Both the position numbers and the translations under genes were made by a program. A DNA stretch of 64,000 bases. Source: Roridomyces roridus. Taxonomy: Eukaryota; Basidiomycota; Agaricomycetes; Agaricales; Mycenaceae. Shown one piece after another: positions 32,465 to 44,499 of the stretch (the first letter of the stretch is position 1; each line of letters starts with the position of its first letter). The notes under the pieces are model-generated. The model did no database searches and was not told the origin of the DNA. It saw only the letters and a list, made by a program, of their open reading frames with translations. The stretch is taken from assembly GCA_029378245.1 (NCBI GenBank), contig JARKIF010000179.1, forward strand, positions 1-64,000. The letters are read 5' to 3'.

Positions 32465-34764
32465 TTACAATCTTGCCTTTACTTCCATCCCCAATTCTCC
32501 TCGTTCCGCCTCTTGCTTCGCCAACTCCCTCAATTCACGTCGCAAAATCTTACCAGCGGCGCTAAGAGAATCTTAGCTTTTATCCACTGGAGGAACATCT
32601 GCTCACCTCTTGGGCACGACGTCGATAACCCCAACGCCGCCTCTGAGATATTTGTGTCGGGCAACCTTGGTCTCCATCCACTTGACCACACCGTTCGCAA
32701 ACTCCGCTTTGGCTCTGGCTGTCGTGATCTTCTCCGGGTGTGCATGTACAATGTACGCTCTGTTAACTAGTGAGGATAGGGACGGAAGTGAGTGCAGAAA
32801 CGCACCTCGGCAACTCGGTGGCCTCTTTTCGCGCTTTCTAGCCCGATGACCGCGACATCCGCAATGTCAGGGTGAGTGAGCAACACATTCTCAAGTTCCG
32901 CGGGGGGTACTGGAAGGATGAGCCGGCAGAGTTTGCGCTCGCTTAAACCTCACACACCTTGGAATCCCTAGACTGCAGTTAGCAGCAGTAACAAGTAAAC
33001 GCATAGTGCGGACCTTGTATTTGATGAGCTCCTTCCGTCTATCCACAATATAATAATATCCTTCCGAGTCTCGTATAGCTACATCGCCCGTCTTGAACCA
33101 ACCTTCCGATGTAATAGCATTTGCAGTCGCGGTGGGATTATTCAGGTATCCCTATAATGCATCAATTAGGGAAATTGTCAAGGTAGACTTGATTACCTTC
33201 ATCACAGTCTTGCCCCGCACCCACAGCTCCCCAGGTTGCCCCTCGCCCGCATCGACCTTGCCGTCGTCATCTTCGACAAGCCGTGCCTCGAGGTTGGGAA
33301 GCAGAATACCGATGCTCCCGATCTTGCGGATTGCATCCTTCAAGGGCAGCATATGCGTCGTCGGCGAGGTTTCGGTCAGTCCGTACGCTGCCAATGAATT
33401 CAGTACGTGAGTGGAAGGAGACGGGAACAACGACACCTTGTGTGATAGTGAATGTACCTCCGCGACGCCTGGAAAGGAGACGGTCCGTGACTGTCTTGAC
33501 AAGGTTGTACCCAAGCGGGGCTGCTCCAGAGATTAAGACCTTCAAACTCGAGAGATCGTAATCGTCCACAACTAGCGCAAGGTTAGCAGGAGCTTTGGAA
33601 GGGCCCAGGTAAAACCGACCGGGATGGCGGGCGAGGATGACTAGCACAGGCGGAACCACCAAGGATAGGGTTGCTTTGTATTTCGCAACGTATGCACAAA
33701 AGCGGACGGGATCGAATCTGGTTTCAATGACGACTGGACATCCGCGGGTGAATGGGTAGTGCAGAAGCTTGCCGAGGCTTGGAACCAAGTGAGTTGTCAT
33801 GCGAAATGGAGGAGTGTGAATCGACTCATCATATATATGAAAAAACGGTAGAATGCCAAGGATAACGTCGACACCGGCGGTCAAAGGAGGAAATAGGGAT
33901 CCCACCATATCCATAATGGTCGTCACATTTTGGTGAGTCGTCTCAACACCCTAGAACGATGGTCAATATCACTTCTAGGAGAGGGCAATGAAGTACCTTG
34001 GGTTTCCCCGTCGTGCCCTGAATAATGAGTCAAGGCAACTTTGACCGTAAAACAATATTACCGAGCTGTAGCATAGATAAGTCGTCTCGTGAGCCAAGTC
34101 GCCTTCAAATTTCTCTTCCTCCTTCAGTTCTCCTTTACCAAGAAGATCCTCCAGCTTCAAAAGGCCGGCTGCAGCGGGACTGCGAGGCGCACTTGGTCCC
34201 CCAGCCCAGCGGAGATCATTTCCGAGGACGATAATTCTCTTGTCAATATCTTTGTTGGGGACACCGCTTTCCGCAAGCGCAGCGCGCGCAACAGGGAGAC
34301 CTTCTTCCGAGGTGAAGATCAATTTGGCGCGACTGTCGTTGTATTGGTATGACAATTCGTGGCTGGTATACGCGCTATTCGCCAAGGTACAGCGAAGGCC
34401 CGCTGCGACGGCTAATATAGAACGTTCAATTCATGGTTGAGAGGCAATGCATCAGACACGCACAACCGAATAGAACTACTGGCCAGGCGAGAGAATTGGG
34501 CGAGTAGATCAATACGACCTCACCCCGGTTGGCAAGCGGGGACGTGTTGGGATTGTGCTTGAGCCCATATGCTAGAGAGAGACTTTGGGCCCGAAGCTGG
34601 CCACGCGTGAGAGATGTCCCGGTCGCTGCATCGACGAAGGCAGGCAGGGATGCGGGGAAACCACCAACGTCGCCAGGCGCGTCGGAACGAGGTGCAAAGA
34701 GGCGGGTAAAGACTGAAGTGCTCAAGATTGGGTGGTCCCCGAAGGGAGAGGTGTAGATGGGCAT
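32465..34764 (-). CDS. Acyl-CoA ligase, 4-coumarate-CoA ligase-like (ANL superfamily)
   Basis: ATG 34764 begins [20 protein letters not shown]. Family motifs in order: [24 protein letters not shown] N-domain, TYLCYSS joined to GTTGKPK (P-loop), [121 protein letters not shown], and the terminal lysine region [14 protein letters not shown]. About ten introns. It activates a carboxylic acid as the AMP ester, then forms the CoA thioester. The substrate could be an aromatic or fatty acid. The ending EMKVKARL-like tail has no clear peroxisomal signal except a possible C-terminal ARL. Confidence 0.87.
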
Positions 34765-35158
34765 GACGGAATGCAGATGGAATGTGGGGAAGAGATCAGC
34801 AAGAGCCGGCTTCTTCTACCCGGCGGCGCGTCAATATCGACAAATACTCCCCGTCGTCGTCCGACGCGTCGTGCTCATTGTGATGCATGTTGCTCGATTC
34901 AGACGGTCGAAAGTTGAGAGGTTGTATCCGATTTCCAACGTGGAGAGGGGCGCGTTGACTCCGGGAGAGGAAATAAGATTCCAAGCGTCGGATTGCATTT
35001 CAGAATAGTAGTCTATGAGGGACGGTATCGAGTCGTTGAGCTGAGGGAGTCCAAGTCGAAAGTCGAAGGTGAAAAGTTGCGTTCAAGGTCAAGCGCTAGC
35101 GCCTACATCGGGCCAAACAACAGCATCCTTTTGCTTCCACACTTCCTAGTACACCTCA
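34765..35158. promoter_or_regulatory. Divergent promoter region
   Basis: About 390 bases between the starts of the acyl-CoA ligase (-) and the RRM protein (+). It contains CT-rich and palindromic-looking CGTCGTCG runs (34852-34870) but no motif I can name. Confidence 0.4.
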
Positions 35159-36096
35159 ATGGCTTCCCTTCTCGAGCGCATGAACCTCTCTACAGGCGGA
35201 CCCAGCGGCGTCGTCCGCTCAAAGTCTGGGCCTCCCAAGAGAACCAACTCTCCCTACGTCTGCCCTTTCCTCGCACCCCCCTTTGTTTCGCTCAACAGCA
35301 TCCCAGACACGACCGGTCAGCAAAGGCGACATCGACTCCCAGTGGTCCCACGACATGTTTGACGCCCACAACTCACTCGAGGCCCGCTTGGGAGGTGCCC
35401 CAGGTGCCCCAAAGGCTAACCTGAGCCACGGCATTGTCGGCAAGGCTCTGCAAGCGGCCACTGCTGCGTCTGGTATTTCCATCAAAGGCGCTGGCTCTGC
35501 AGGCAACGTCGTTGAGGTGACGGGTCTGGTGGACGGCACCACCACGGAAGATGTTGTCGCCATCTTCAAACGCTGTGGAGAGATAGTGAAAGCTACCTCG
35601 ATCTCCCCCAAACCAGTCACTATTCGCGTCACATTCAAGACTCCCGCTTCTGCTACGTCCGCAGTGAACAAGTTCAACAACCAACCTGCAGATGGCAAAA
35701 TGCTGTCAGTCCAGATTGTCGGCAGCGCCGCAACAAGTCTCGGTGGACGCTTGGGCGGGATGGATGGCTTGGGGCTGGTAAGGGAAGAGGGAAGCGTTGA
35801 TGTACTCATGGAGTCAAGCGCTGACGGTGGATCGTGAGTAGAAACCCCGTCCTCTATCAGTTCCTCCGAATGACGGGCACATGAACAGAAAAATGCGATC
35901 AGACTCGCTCTTGCGCGCTGACCCCCGCGCTCAAGTCCTCGTCGCACCGCCTGGCGCCGATCCAGCCGACTACGTCCAGACGCCTGCTTCCCGCAACGGG
36001 GGCGGTGCTTGGCGGGGTGGTCGGGGCGGTCGTGGCGGTCGACGTGGCCGCGGCAAGCGTGGCGGAAACGGAGGCGGAAGAATGGACATCGACTGA
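35159..36096 (+). CDS. RNA-binding protein with RRM and C-terminal RGG tail
   Basis: ATG 35159 (MASLLERMNLSTGGPSGVVR). A phase-0 intron (about 35259-35311) joins RTNSPY to TRPVSKGDIDSQWSHDMFDA. The RRM reads VVEVTGLVDGTTTEDVVAIF, CGEIVKATSISPKPVTIRVT and FKTPASATSAVNKFNNQPAD, with weak RNP1 aromatics. A second intron (about 35836-35888) precedes the tail, which ends in a GGGAWRGGRGGRGGRRGRGK run and GGGRMDID. This layout resembles Aly/REF- or Mlo3/Yra1-type mRNA export adaptors, with a WSHD-type N-motif, an RRM and an RGG tail. The assignment to that family is an inference. Confidence 0.75.
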
Positions 36097-37032
36097 AACG
36101 GATTCCGACGATGCGTTTAATACTCCCGGCATTTCTATCTCTCACTTTCCTTTCCTCGTCTTGCTCTACATCTTGGCTCTGGTATGCAAATCCCTTTGCT
36201 CTCTCGTGCGGTGACTTGATGGCGTAGAAAGTTGCGCGATCAAGTACTCTTTGGCGGCTGCTGTAAACATGTACCCTAATCGAATCGTCCCCCGCTCGAA
36301 GCTGATGCACGTAACCCACTGTCTCCACGGCTTCCAGACGAGTTGGCTCGACAATGCTCCAGGGTGCGCGCAATCTCTTCCGTTTAGATTCTAGCTCTAA
36401 TCATTATTGCAGTGGTAAGGCAAATGACTGAAAGTGCGATGCAATGCCAATGCCTCAGACTGACTAACGTCGTGTGAGCGATGCTGGGAGGTATGCGGTG
36501 CCTTCTGTACTTCGGCCTGCGCGCTGATCCATGTTAGTGTCACCTCCTTCGCTCCAGTGAGATAAATGTGCGTCGCGAGAGCCGCAAAGGTAAGGGGAAA
36601 TAAACTACTTGCAGAATGTCTGCTGATCTTCTGCAGTGTTCCGCTTCACATACCAGTGTGAAAAGTGAGAATCCAAGACACCGCGAACATTCCAGAGGTA
36701 GGGAGAAGTCTCCATCTACTGAATGCAATTGACATTATTATTTCCAGCTGCTTGCTCTTTGAGGAACTTGAATGTACTGGAACAGCATTTTACTTGCTTT
36801 TGCTTCCTATCTAGAGTAATGCAGGATGTACTTTGCTTGTAGAAATCAGGAGGATGTGAACTGTTTTCGATCAACCAAATAAGGACACTTTAGGCCAACG
36901 TCACTCGCCATCCTCAACCCCACCACACGTCTCACTTGTCCCTTTCACTTGTCACCATCGTGGTCTTGCTCATTCCAAGCAAGTTCTAAAGAAACCCGAC
37001 TTTATTTCTCGTGAACGCATAACGATACAACG
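36097..37032. other. Intergenic, no gene seen
   Basis: 936 bases between the RRM gene and ERV14. Short frames only. A minus-strand open frame of 384 codons ending here overlaps the RRM gene and has no recognisable content. CT-rich sequence just before 37033 is consistent with the ERV14 promoter. Confidence 0.45.
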
Positions 37033-37846
37033 ATGGGTGGAGCAGGTACGGTCGACCGCCTTTTGTCTCCGTACAATCTCTGACCTGACTCTTCTCTCTC
37101 CTCCCTCCATCTCACAAATTCAAACTCGACTCCTTACCCGTATCCTGCTGTTTCTCTCACGAAAACACCACAAAACCTTTTTCCACGACCAAACCACCCA
37201 CCACCTGCTTCATACTCGCATCGACTATGGTCTCAGGCTGGCTATTTCTGTTCGCGGTCCTGATGGCCGCGGGTCTGCTGTTCTGCATGGTGTTTTTCGT
37301 GCGTTTTTGTACCTTGTCTGCGTCGTGCCAGTGCTTATCGTCGTCGTCCTCACTCAGATCATCATGTTCTCGGATTTGGAATGCGACTATATCAACCCAA
37401 TAGACCTGTGCAATAAACTGAACCAGGTGCGTGTTTGCTATGTCCTTGAATGTGTCGATGTTGAGTGATTTTCGCAGTTTGTCCTGCCAGAAAACATTGC
37501 CCACGCTTTCCTCGCGACGTTATTCCTTCTTTCCGGGCAATGGACGGCCCTGTTGCTAAATCTTCCGCTGGTCGTGTTTAACGCTAACAAGTGCGTTATC
37601 CCCTCTGGTTGTGCTCAGGCCTGACCGTCAATTAAACAGAATACGAAACAAAAACCACATGTACGACGCGACGGAGATTTTCAGGACTCTGCCCGGGCAC
37701 AAGAAGGAGAGCTTCATCAAGCTTGGATTCTACCTGGTCTCGTTCTTCTACTATCTCTATCGGTGCGTGTATCTGGCTCCTTTTTTTCCGTGCCTGCTCA
37801 AACGGCGGCCAGCATGATTGTCGCCCTCATCGCGGACAGCGAGTAG
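37033..37846 (+). CDS. ERV14: ER-vesicle cargo receptor ERV14 / cornichon
   Basis: A tiny first exon MGGA at 37033 joins across an intron of about 200 nt to [20 protein letters not shown]. The alternative ATG at 37227 (MVSGWLFLF) would give nearly the same protein without splicing. The following exons read [71 protein letters not shown] and [20 protein letters not shown], ending DSE. These are the conserved cornichon sequences, including the cargo/COPII region before PENIAHA. It is a transmembrane protein that sorts membrane cargo into COPII vesicles. Confidence 0.94.
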
Positions 37847-38323
37847 GCGGATGGATGTGCACCAAGTCGATCTACTATTCCTCTTACTTAGGATATTAGA
37901 CTGGAATGGCCATACATAATTTACGGGCGATTTGAAATGATTCCATTGCTTTTTTATACCGAGTATCAAAAAATGTACGAACTACCGACCCGTCGCCGTT
38001 CCAGACAGGCTGGGGAACGAAGACAATGGGTGCTAAGACGTTCGGTCTCTCAGACCTCCGCTTGACACTCAAACGACCACGTAGACAATCCATACGGAGA
38101 GCGTAGTCACGAGCAACATGGGGATATAGAGCAGAGGCGCCGCACGAGGTGCATTTGAAAAACTCGGGTCTTATATAGCCTGTTCGTGTGGTGGCATGTT
38201 TGGCGAATGATGGGAACCCTCGTGATTACCTTGATTGCGTCCTTCTCTCCTCGCGGTGCATTGCAGCGATACAAGCTATCCAGCATGGTTCTTTGATCGA
38301 TAACTCCTTGGTCCGCAACCAGC
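37847..38323. other. Intergenic, possible tail-anchored micro-ORF on the minus strand
   Basis: On the minus strand a TATA-like CTATATAAG (about 38172-38180) is followed by a frame PRAAPLLYIPMLLVTTLSVW that ends IVYVVV and a stop near 38060. It is strongly hydrophobic, like a tail anchor, but I can find no convincing first exon. The divergent kinase gene starts at 38324. Confidence 0.3.
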
Positions 38324-39397
38324 ATGTCTCTCTACCTCTGTGTCGACTGTGGCGGTTCCAAGACCTCCGCCGTCATCTGCGATGCCGACGGCACCATCAT
38401 CGGTCGCGCACTGGGCGGGCCATCCAACTTTGCGTATCTCAGCGTCGAGGCCTTTCGTGAGGCAGTCGCCCTCACCGTCAGCGATGCACTCAAAACCTGC
38501 GTCTCCCCACCCTCTGTCGATCCCGTCGCCCTACCTCCTACCGAGCCGTTGTTCGCTGCAGCCTGGTTTGGTGTCTCGGGGCTTGATTCTCCGGCTGCAG
38601 TTGCCGAGGTGACGCCCGTCCTCTCAGAGCTACTGGCCGTCCCTGCCGGCCCTCGATTGTCCATCGCCAACGATACGTGTCTTCTCGCTGCCCCTGCGCG
38701 GATGCACCCAGACGTAAGCTACGCCGTGACCGTCATCGGTGGGACAGGCGGCATCGCTGTCTCGTTCAAGGAGCTGCCTGATGGCTTCCAGGAGCTAGGC
38801 CGTGTGGGTGGATGGGGATGGATACTCGGTGACGAGGGCGGTGGATTCCATGTCGGTCGCGAGGCCGTGCGCCAAATGCTCGCTGAAACAGACTCAGCTT
38901 CTGTCCGTGCTTTACCTCCTCCGGAAAGCACTCTCGTCAAACGTATATTGGAGCGATTTGGCATCTCGAGCGTGCTCGACATCCTGGTGGCCGTCCACGT
39001 CCCCGATGCACCAGAGGGGGTAAACAACGGCCAGACGCTGCCACAATATACCATGTCCAGGGAAAAACGTCTTTCATCGCTTGCCCCACTGGTGTTTCAG
39101 TCGGCGTTCGAGGACGCGGATCCTCTCGCTCTGCGTGTCCTGCAGTCCACCGCAGAGACGTTTGCCACTTCCATTGCCATTCTCTTGGGCGAATCGACAC
39201 CAGAGGCCCCGAATCTGGTCAAGGCGGACGAGGCGATTGTTTCGTTTGGCGGGTCGCTCGTAGGCGTCGAGGCGTACCGGAAGATGGTTCTGGATGCGCT
39301 CGCCGCCAAGGGACATGTGTTCAAATACGTCGCGTTTGTCGATGATGCGGCGGCGACGGGAGCGCAAGGGCTGGTCGCTTCGTTCAAGAGACAGTAA
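38324..39397 (+). CDS. BadF/BadG-type ATPase, N-acetylglucosamine kinase-like
   Basis: Intronless 357-aa protein. MSLYLCVDCGGSKTSAVICD is the phosphate-1 motif of the actin-like ATPase fold. AAWFGVSGLDSPAA, LSIANDTCLLAAPA, YAVTVIGGTGGIAVSF and GGWGWILGDEGGGFHVGREA are the NAGK family blocks, and IVSFGGSLVG lies near the C-terminus. It would phosphorylate GlcNAc or a related amino sugar, for example from chitin turnover (family knowledge). The specific substrate is inferred. Being intron-free is unusual among its neighbours. Confidence 0.88.
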   Translation: MSLYLCVDCGGSKTSAVICDADGTIIGRALGGPSNFAYLSVEAFREAVALTVSDALKTCVSPPSVDPVALPPTEPLFAAAWFGVSGLDSPAAVAEVTPVLSELLAVPAGPRLSIANDTCLLAAPARMHPDVSYAVTVIGGTGGIAVSFKELPDGFQELGRVGGWGWILGDEGGGFHVGREAVRQMLAETDSASVRALPPPESTLVKRILERFGISSVLDILVAVHVPDAPEGVNNGQTLPQYTMSREKRLSSLAPLVFQSAFEDADPLALRVLQSTAETFATSIAILLGESTPEAPNLVKADEAIVSFGGSLVGVEAYRKMVLDALAAKGHVFKYVAFVDDAAATGAQGLVASFKRQ

Positions 39398-39486
39398 AAT
39401 GCATTTATTGATTATGTACTAGAGTCGCGCAGATGGTCTGAACACGAAAGGAATCAGCTGTATGTATTGTAATGCAATGCCCGATT

Positions 39487-40644
39487 CACTTCATCTCGAT
39501 GACAATGTCTTTGCCCTTGCCGGCAGTGAGAAAGTCCTTGAGGTTGGTCAACGCGCGAACCTCCATCTTCCGTTGACTGTCTTGCGTTTCCGTGCCCATG
39601 TGCGGCAGCAGGGTGATGTAAGGGAATTCAAGTAGACGCGGGTTCACCTCTGGTTCGTTGGGATATACGTCCAGTCCGACTGAAGCAAGCTATACAAGAC
39701 GAGTTAGTCAGGTAAAAGAAAGAAGGGGACCGAGTCGAGTACATGACCGTCCTCGAGAGCCCTGATCATAGCCTCCTCGTCGATAACCTTTCCACGGGCG
39801 GTATTGATGATGATAGACCCCTTCTTGAGTTTCCGGATCCACTTCTCACCGACGAGACCCACAGTTTCTGCCCGCAGCGGGACATGCACGCTCAACACAT
39901 CGGCCTCGGCAAGCATGTCCTCGACATTAGGGTAATATTCGCACCACTCGGGGGCATCGACGACCTTGTTACGCGAGTGGTATATGATACGCATGGGAAA
40001 CGCGTGCGCGAGCTCGGCCAGACGGAGGCCGATACCGCCCAGCCCCAAGATGGCGAGGGTTCTTCCAGTCAGATCATGGGTCTTGGTCGCGAGACCTTTC
40101 GGCTTCCATTTACCGTCACGCAGCGACCGTTCGCTGATCGCGTACTGGCGCACGGTAGAGATTAAAAGGTAGAGCGCCGTCGTGGCGCTGGCGTCGTCGA
40201 CCGCACCAGGCGTGTTCGATACCGTGATTCCTATGCCAGATAAAATGAGATCCGAGGCACTTTCGCATTCCAATACCTATCGACTACCTTTTGCTTTGCA
40301 AGCGAGAACATCGATTTGGTCGTAGCCAGCGCCGTTGTGGGCAATCCATTTCAGAGAAGAAGGGAAACCATCGACCAGTTCCTTGTCGAAGAAACCAATT
40401 TTATTGGCCGAGCTGTTGTCCCTGAAGATTCCGACGACGCCGTCGTACTTGCCGCCTGGTTGCAAGCCCTGGAGAAAGTCGGCGCGGGTCGATGAAGAAT
40501 AGGTCTGCAGATGTCATGGATGATTGCGACGAGGGGCACTTGGAGAACGTGACTGACGATGACCTCGGCTATAGGACCCAGCAGCTGCTCGACGTCCTCA
40601 GATGCCCAGACGATTTCACCGACGATCAGGATGCGAGGAGCCAT
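39487..40644 (-). CDS. D-isomer 2-hydroxyacid dehydrogenase (glyoxylate/hydroxypyruvate reductase-like)
   Basis: ATG 40644 (MAPRILIVGEIVWASEDVEQ). The catalytic-domain part reads LKWIAHNGAGYDQIDVLACK and, after an intron, ISNTPGAVDDASATTALYLL. The Rossmann NAD(P) site is TLAILGLGGIGLRLAELAHA. Catalytic residues lie in IIINTARGKVIDEEAMIRAL (Arg), LDVYPNEPEVNPRLL (Glu) and TLLPHMGTETQDSQRKMEVR (His). The gene ends GKGKDIVIEMK. It reduces 2-keto acids such as glyoxylate using NAD(P)H. About five exons. The family length (about 345 aa) is normal. Confidence 0.9.
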
Positions 40645-40833
40645 GGGGCAATTTAATGACCCACATCCTGGAGGAGATCTTCTTAAGTACTTGGCCCGGC
40701 TACGGGCCGGCCCACATTTCAAATTGATCTTGTTTCGGTCCGACCATCCGATTTGTCCAAAACGAGAAACACAATTTCCTTTTTCTACCAATCGCCCACA
40801 TCCGCTAGCATCCGCCCAATACCCCTGATCTTT

Positions 40834-42302
40834 TTACACTCTCCTTGCACATTCATCCCGCGTGTCGTGTTTAGCAAGCCCGATGAATGGAATCGCTTCA
40901 GATACCGGAAACACGCCTCTTCTTTGAATTCGGCATACAACTTTCGGTTGTACTTGCGCTAGTGACGCAATCAACATCGATTCACAGATACAAAAAAGAC
41001 GCACCTCAATACGTCTCGCCGTTTCTTCATACAGGTGATTTTGGTGGATAAGAAAGTGGTCCGAAAGCACGTAGTACGAGATCCCAGACAGGTACATCTC
41101 AAACAGGCACGCCGCCTTGTTGCCGCCGTAGCCTACGAACCGTTCGTCGCACCTAGAAGAATCAGCAGCGAGAAGGAGATGTATTAAGGGGGCGCACCAA
41201 GGAGGGCCATCCTTCTTGAATATCACGTAGGGCTCATACGCCGACTGGTACGTGGTCACCTTGTAAACCTCGCCGGGTGCCGCGCCATAGTACCTCTCAT
41301 AATCCGTCGAACTATGCCCAGGCACCCACGACGCATGGAACACCCCAATCTTCCCAGCACGTACGAGGGAAACCAGCGCCGCCTTGCTTCTTGGAAACTT
41401 GCTTTCATCCGTTCCATCCGCATACACGGGATATTCAAACGCAGGCACGACGAGCGCAGCAGTTCCTGTCCGGAGCTTGTCCATCACTTCCTTGCTCCTT
41501 CGTATCGCTGTGCGAAAGTCGGTGCAAGGGGAGAAATCAATGTCGAGCATCATGACAAAGTCGGTTCGCGCAAAGAAACGGGCGATGTTGCGCCACGTGT
41601 TGAACTGACGGTCAAAGGCTGCAGCAGTCAGAAGGGCTGAAGTCAGAGCAAGGAGGGAAAGCACCGTCAACGACGAGGTGGACATCGACATTCGATGCCA
41701 TCTTGGGTGAAGATAGGTACAGCATATGCAGAGTATCCAAAAGTTCTCGAACTTCATTCGTCGTATTCTTGACGTGAACAGTTACAGAAATGGGACCTAG
41801 CAGATCTGGGCAAGTGCGCCAAGATAGAGCCAACTCGCTCACCTGGATACCGCTCGACCAATCGCGCAAGGACTTGAAACCGGCTACTCGTAACAAGCGT
41901 CGTAATGGTAATATCTTCCTGGTCAAAGCTGCCTGTAGCGCGATAAAAGAATGGCACGATCTTGCTCGGTCGCATCGAAGTCGCGAATAGTTTCGATAGA
42001 AAGAGGTCTTCTGGCATCGAGATGGGGTTCTCGTGCCCCAGCCCGTTTCGGAGCGCAAAGTCGGAGGAAGTCCAGTGGATGACGTTGTCGGAGGAAGAAT
42101 GGGAGTCGGCGAGGACATATTGCTCAAATTCGGGGGGTGTGGCGCGTGGCTGCAGGAGACGAAGCGCGTTGAAGGATGTGGTCGGTGGAAGCAGGCTCGA
42201 TATGGCGGAATTCAGCGGCGCGAGAATGAGTTGATTGCTCGTATAGAGGACTGCAGCGACGAGGTAGAGCCCAAGCAAGGATTTGAGGACGCGTAGGATC
42301 AT
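40834..42302 (-). CDS. Glycosyltransferase family 49 (LARGE/B4GAT1-like)
   Basis: Type II membrane protein. ATG 42302 gives MILRVLKSLLGLYLVAAVLY, a signal anchor. Luminal part: GPISVTVHVKNTTNEVRELL, then FARTDFVMMLDIDFSPCTDF with a DxD metal motif. VVPAFEYPVYADGTDESKFP and FHASWVPGHSSTDYERYYGA follow, then CDERFVGYGGNKAACLFEMY and YVLSDHFLIHQNHLYEE. The order and motifs match GT49 glucuronyl/xylosyl-type transferases. In fungi these act in the Golgi on glycans of unknown structure. It ends DECARRV. About six exons. An alternative in-frame ATG lies upstream at 42392. Confidence 0.85.
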
Positions 42303-42478
42303 GACGCGCGGTTGAAACAAAGGTGAAAAGAGATTTGCAGTCAAGCTCGGCAGCTCCCCGTTCCGCTTTATATTTGAACACAACATTTCCAATGGGAATT
42401 CTACATTTTAAGGCCGCGAGAACCGTACTCTCGGCCGACGGCCACGCGCAAACCTCGTGTCCTACTCGCCACCTAACC

Positions 42479-43353
42479 ATGAACGACGGAACGTCTACAC
42501 CTCGCCAAGATGACGCCGGTAACATAAGGGCGGTAATCGGTGCCATGACTCAAACGCTTTCCAGCCTGTGCGTCCCTCTCCTTGCCAGTTTGACAAAAGT
42601 CTCATGAAGCAGCGAGCAATCTTTCCTCAGCCTGAACACGGCTTCTACCCAGTTGGCTGGCATAGGCCCGAGCTCGGTAACTTGACTCTTCCAACACACA
42701 AACGGGAGTTGACCGCACAACAGCAAGACGTGTTGCAAGATATACAGACACTGCGCAAGCAGGTGCGCGAGGGGAACAAGAAGGGGGTGCGGGAAATCGA
42801 AGAGTGCAATCGCGTGGCACGAGACGACGTCAAGCAGCAGATTGCGGCCAACTTGAAGTGTGTCATTCTTTGTGGAAACGAGAGGAATATTCATTCACCG
42901 TTGCACAGAGACGATATCCTGGAGCAGATTCAGAAGGAGATTGCAGCACAAGTTCAACAGCAAGTGGATGTGCAGATTCAAGAGCACATACCTATCAGCC
43001 TGAAACAACAGTCGACCATTAACAAGACGCGAATATCCGAAGCTCGAATATCCCTCACAAACTCGGCGGCGCGGAAACTGAATTCCGGCTTTCGCGTACA
43101 GAATCTCGATGAGAGCTTGGCCGTCGTTCTCAGGGGCGATGGAACGAGAGGGAAATTATATCCAGCCGACTTGCGGTCCCTGCTGTCTTACGACGCTGGC
43201 AGTGTGAGGGAATTGAATAGCGAGTACGAGTTGGCGGTGGATGAGGTGCGGGAGGTGAATTTGAACCGCTTCTTGGGACATATAGGTAGGCAGAACAGGC
43301 AGTCGAGCTCATCCGCTGACGGTGCATCGCAGGGATATTGTTCGAGGTCGTAG
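42479..43353 (+). CDS. Coiled-coil protein of unknown function, paralogue of the gene at 20.5 kb
   Basis: ATG 42479 (MNDGTSTPRQDDAGNIRAVI). After TQTLSS the frame moves to FDKSLMKQRAIFPQPEHGFY, either over a very short 21-nt GT-AG interval (about 42568-42588) or through a one-base indel. Coiled-coil blocks follow (ELTAQQQDVLQDIQTLRKQV, DDILEQIQKEIAAQVQQQVD) with an intron at about 42847-42891 between them. VQIQEHIPISLKQQSTINKT and NLNRFLGHIG match the paralogue. The ending after LGHIG may be an unspliced read-through. Confidence 0.6.
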
Positions 43354-43682
43354 TCGGGTAGAGAGTGCCATTATGTCATAGTGTACTTGGTCTAGAATGA
43401 GACGGTCAACTTGAAGTTCCCTTTGCATGGCCACGGTGGGCTCCCTCTGCCCAACTATCCTGTCTTATCTGTTCGTAGAATGTTGGCACCGACTCGTTCG
43501 CATTAGTACTGCAGGCCTACCGCAGGCTGTCCCACGCGGAACTAGTCCTTTTCCTCCAAGCACGCAAACTATCGACTGCAGGCCCGGACAGCGAGCTCGC
43601 TTCTAGGCTCACGCACCATGACCTCTCCTCTTACGACTTCCCGACGCCACAGTGCGAGCCTATCCAGCCATCCTCTGTCGCC
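43354..43682. other. Intergenic, no gene seen
   Basis: About 330 bases between the coiled-coil gene and the ankyrin-like gene. A CT-rich stretch before 43683 fits a promoter. Confidence 0.45.
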
Positions 43683-44478
43683 ATGCCACACCAAAAACTA
43701 TCCCCTGATCTTCCTGTCGAAATCCTCGCAGACATTATGGACCACGTCGGCGATTGGGAGCTCGCACGTGCAGTGGGTGTCCCCACCTCTTTAACCCGCC
43801 CCCTGGCCTGGTCCCACGCGTCCTCCACGGACGAGGCCATACTAACAGGCTCTCTCCCTCTCATCCGTGCCGCAGATCCCATAACCCATCCACCCACCCT
43901 GGGGGCCGAAATCTCGGTTCGATTCGCCTACGTCTCGATCCTCGACTACTTTCTCCAATCTGCCCGCATAGCCGACGACGGCGCTGTGTTTAAGCGGATA
44001 TACAAGAACGATCTCATACCCATCAAAGCCTCGCTCCATGGAAGACTCGACGTGCTTTCGTGGTGGAAGCACGGGTTGGAGCACCATCCCGATCTCATTC
44101 CCGCACCCAGTCCAGTCTCCATCGCACAGGCGCTGCACAATGCGTCCTCGCATGGAAGAATCGAAGTCTTGGACTGGTGGTTGGGCAGCGGGTTGCAGCT
44201 CATCTTTGACCCCGAGGCTTTGATTGTGGCTACTCGATGTAACCGCCCCGAGGTTTGTATTGTATCCCATTCTCATTTGACGAGCTAACGTGCACCGCAG
44301 GTTCTGGCATGGTGGGATAGGTCCCTGCTCCCCATAAAATATCGTCTGGTGGACATCGAGGAAGCGCTCGAGGACGCCATAGGCGGTGGGGAGGCAGCCC
44401 GAGAATGGTGGCGAGGGAAGGGTGTAGATTTCAACGCACCCGACAACGAGTGGATGAAGTCGCAAAATCTTAATTGAG
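43683..44478 (+). CDS. Ankyrin-like repeat protein with F-box-like start
   Basis: ATG 43683 begins MPHQKLSPDLPVEILADIMD, an F-box-like LPVEIL motif. Repeats with the pattern A-x-x-G-x-x-x-V-L-x-W-W follow: ASLHGRLDVLSWWKHGLEHH, ASSHGRIEVLDWWLGSGLQL and, over an intron at 44254-44300, TRCNRPEVLAWWDRSLLPIK. This is the atypical ankyrin-like repeat common in Agaricomycetes and protists. The protein ends GVDFNAPDNEWMKSQNLN. It probably binds proteins, perhaps as an SCF adaptor. It is convergent with the F-box-like gene, with only about 20 bp between stops. Confidence 0.72.
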
Positions 44479-44499
44479 TACAATAAGAACATGATTGCT

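Noticed and set aside
35219..36373. 384-codon open frame on the minus strand
   Set aside because: It is antisense to the RRM/RGG gene. The sequence is Arg/Ser/Pro-rich as expected for a shadow of GC-rich coding DNA, with no domain.
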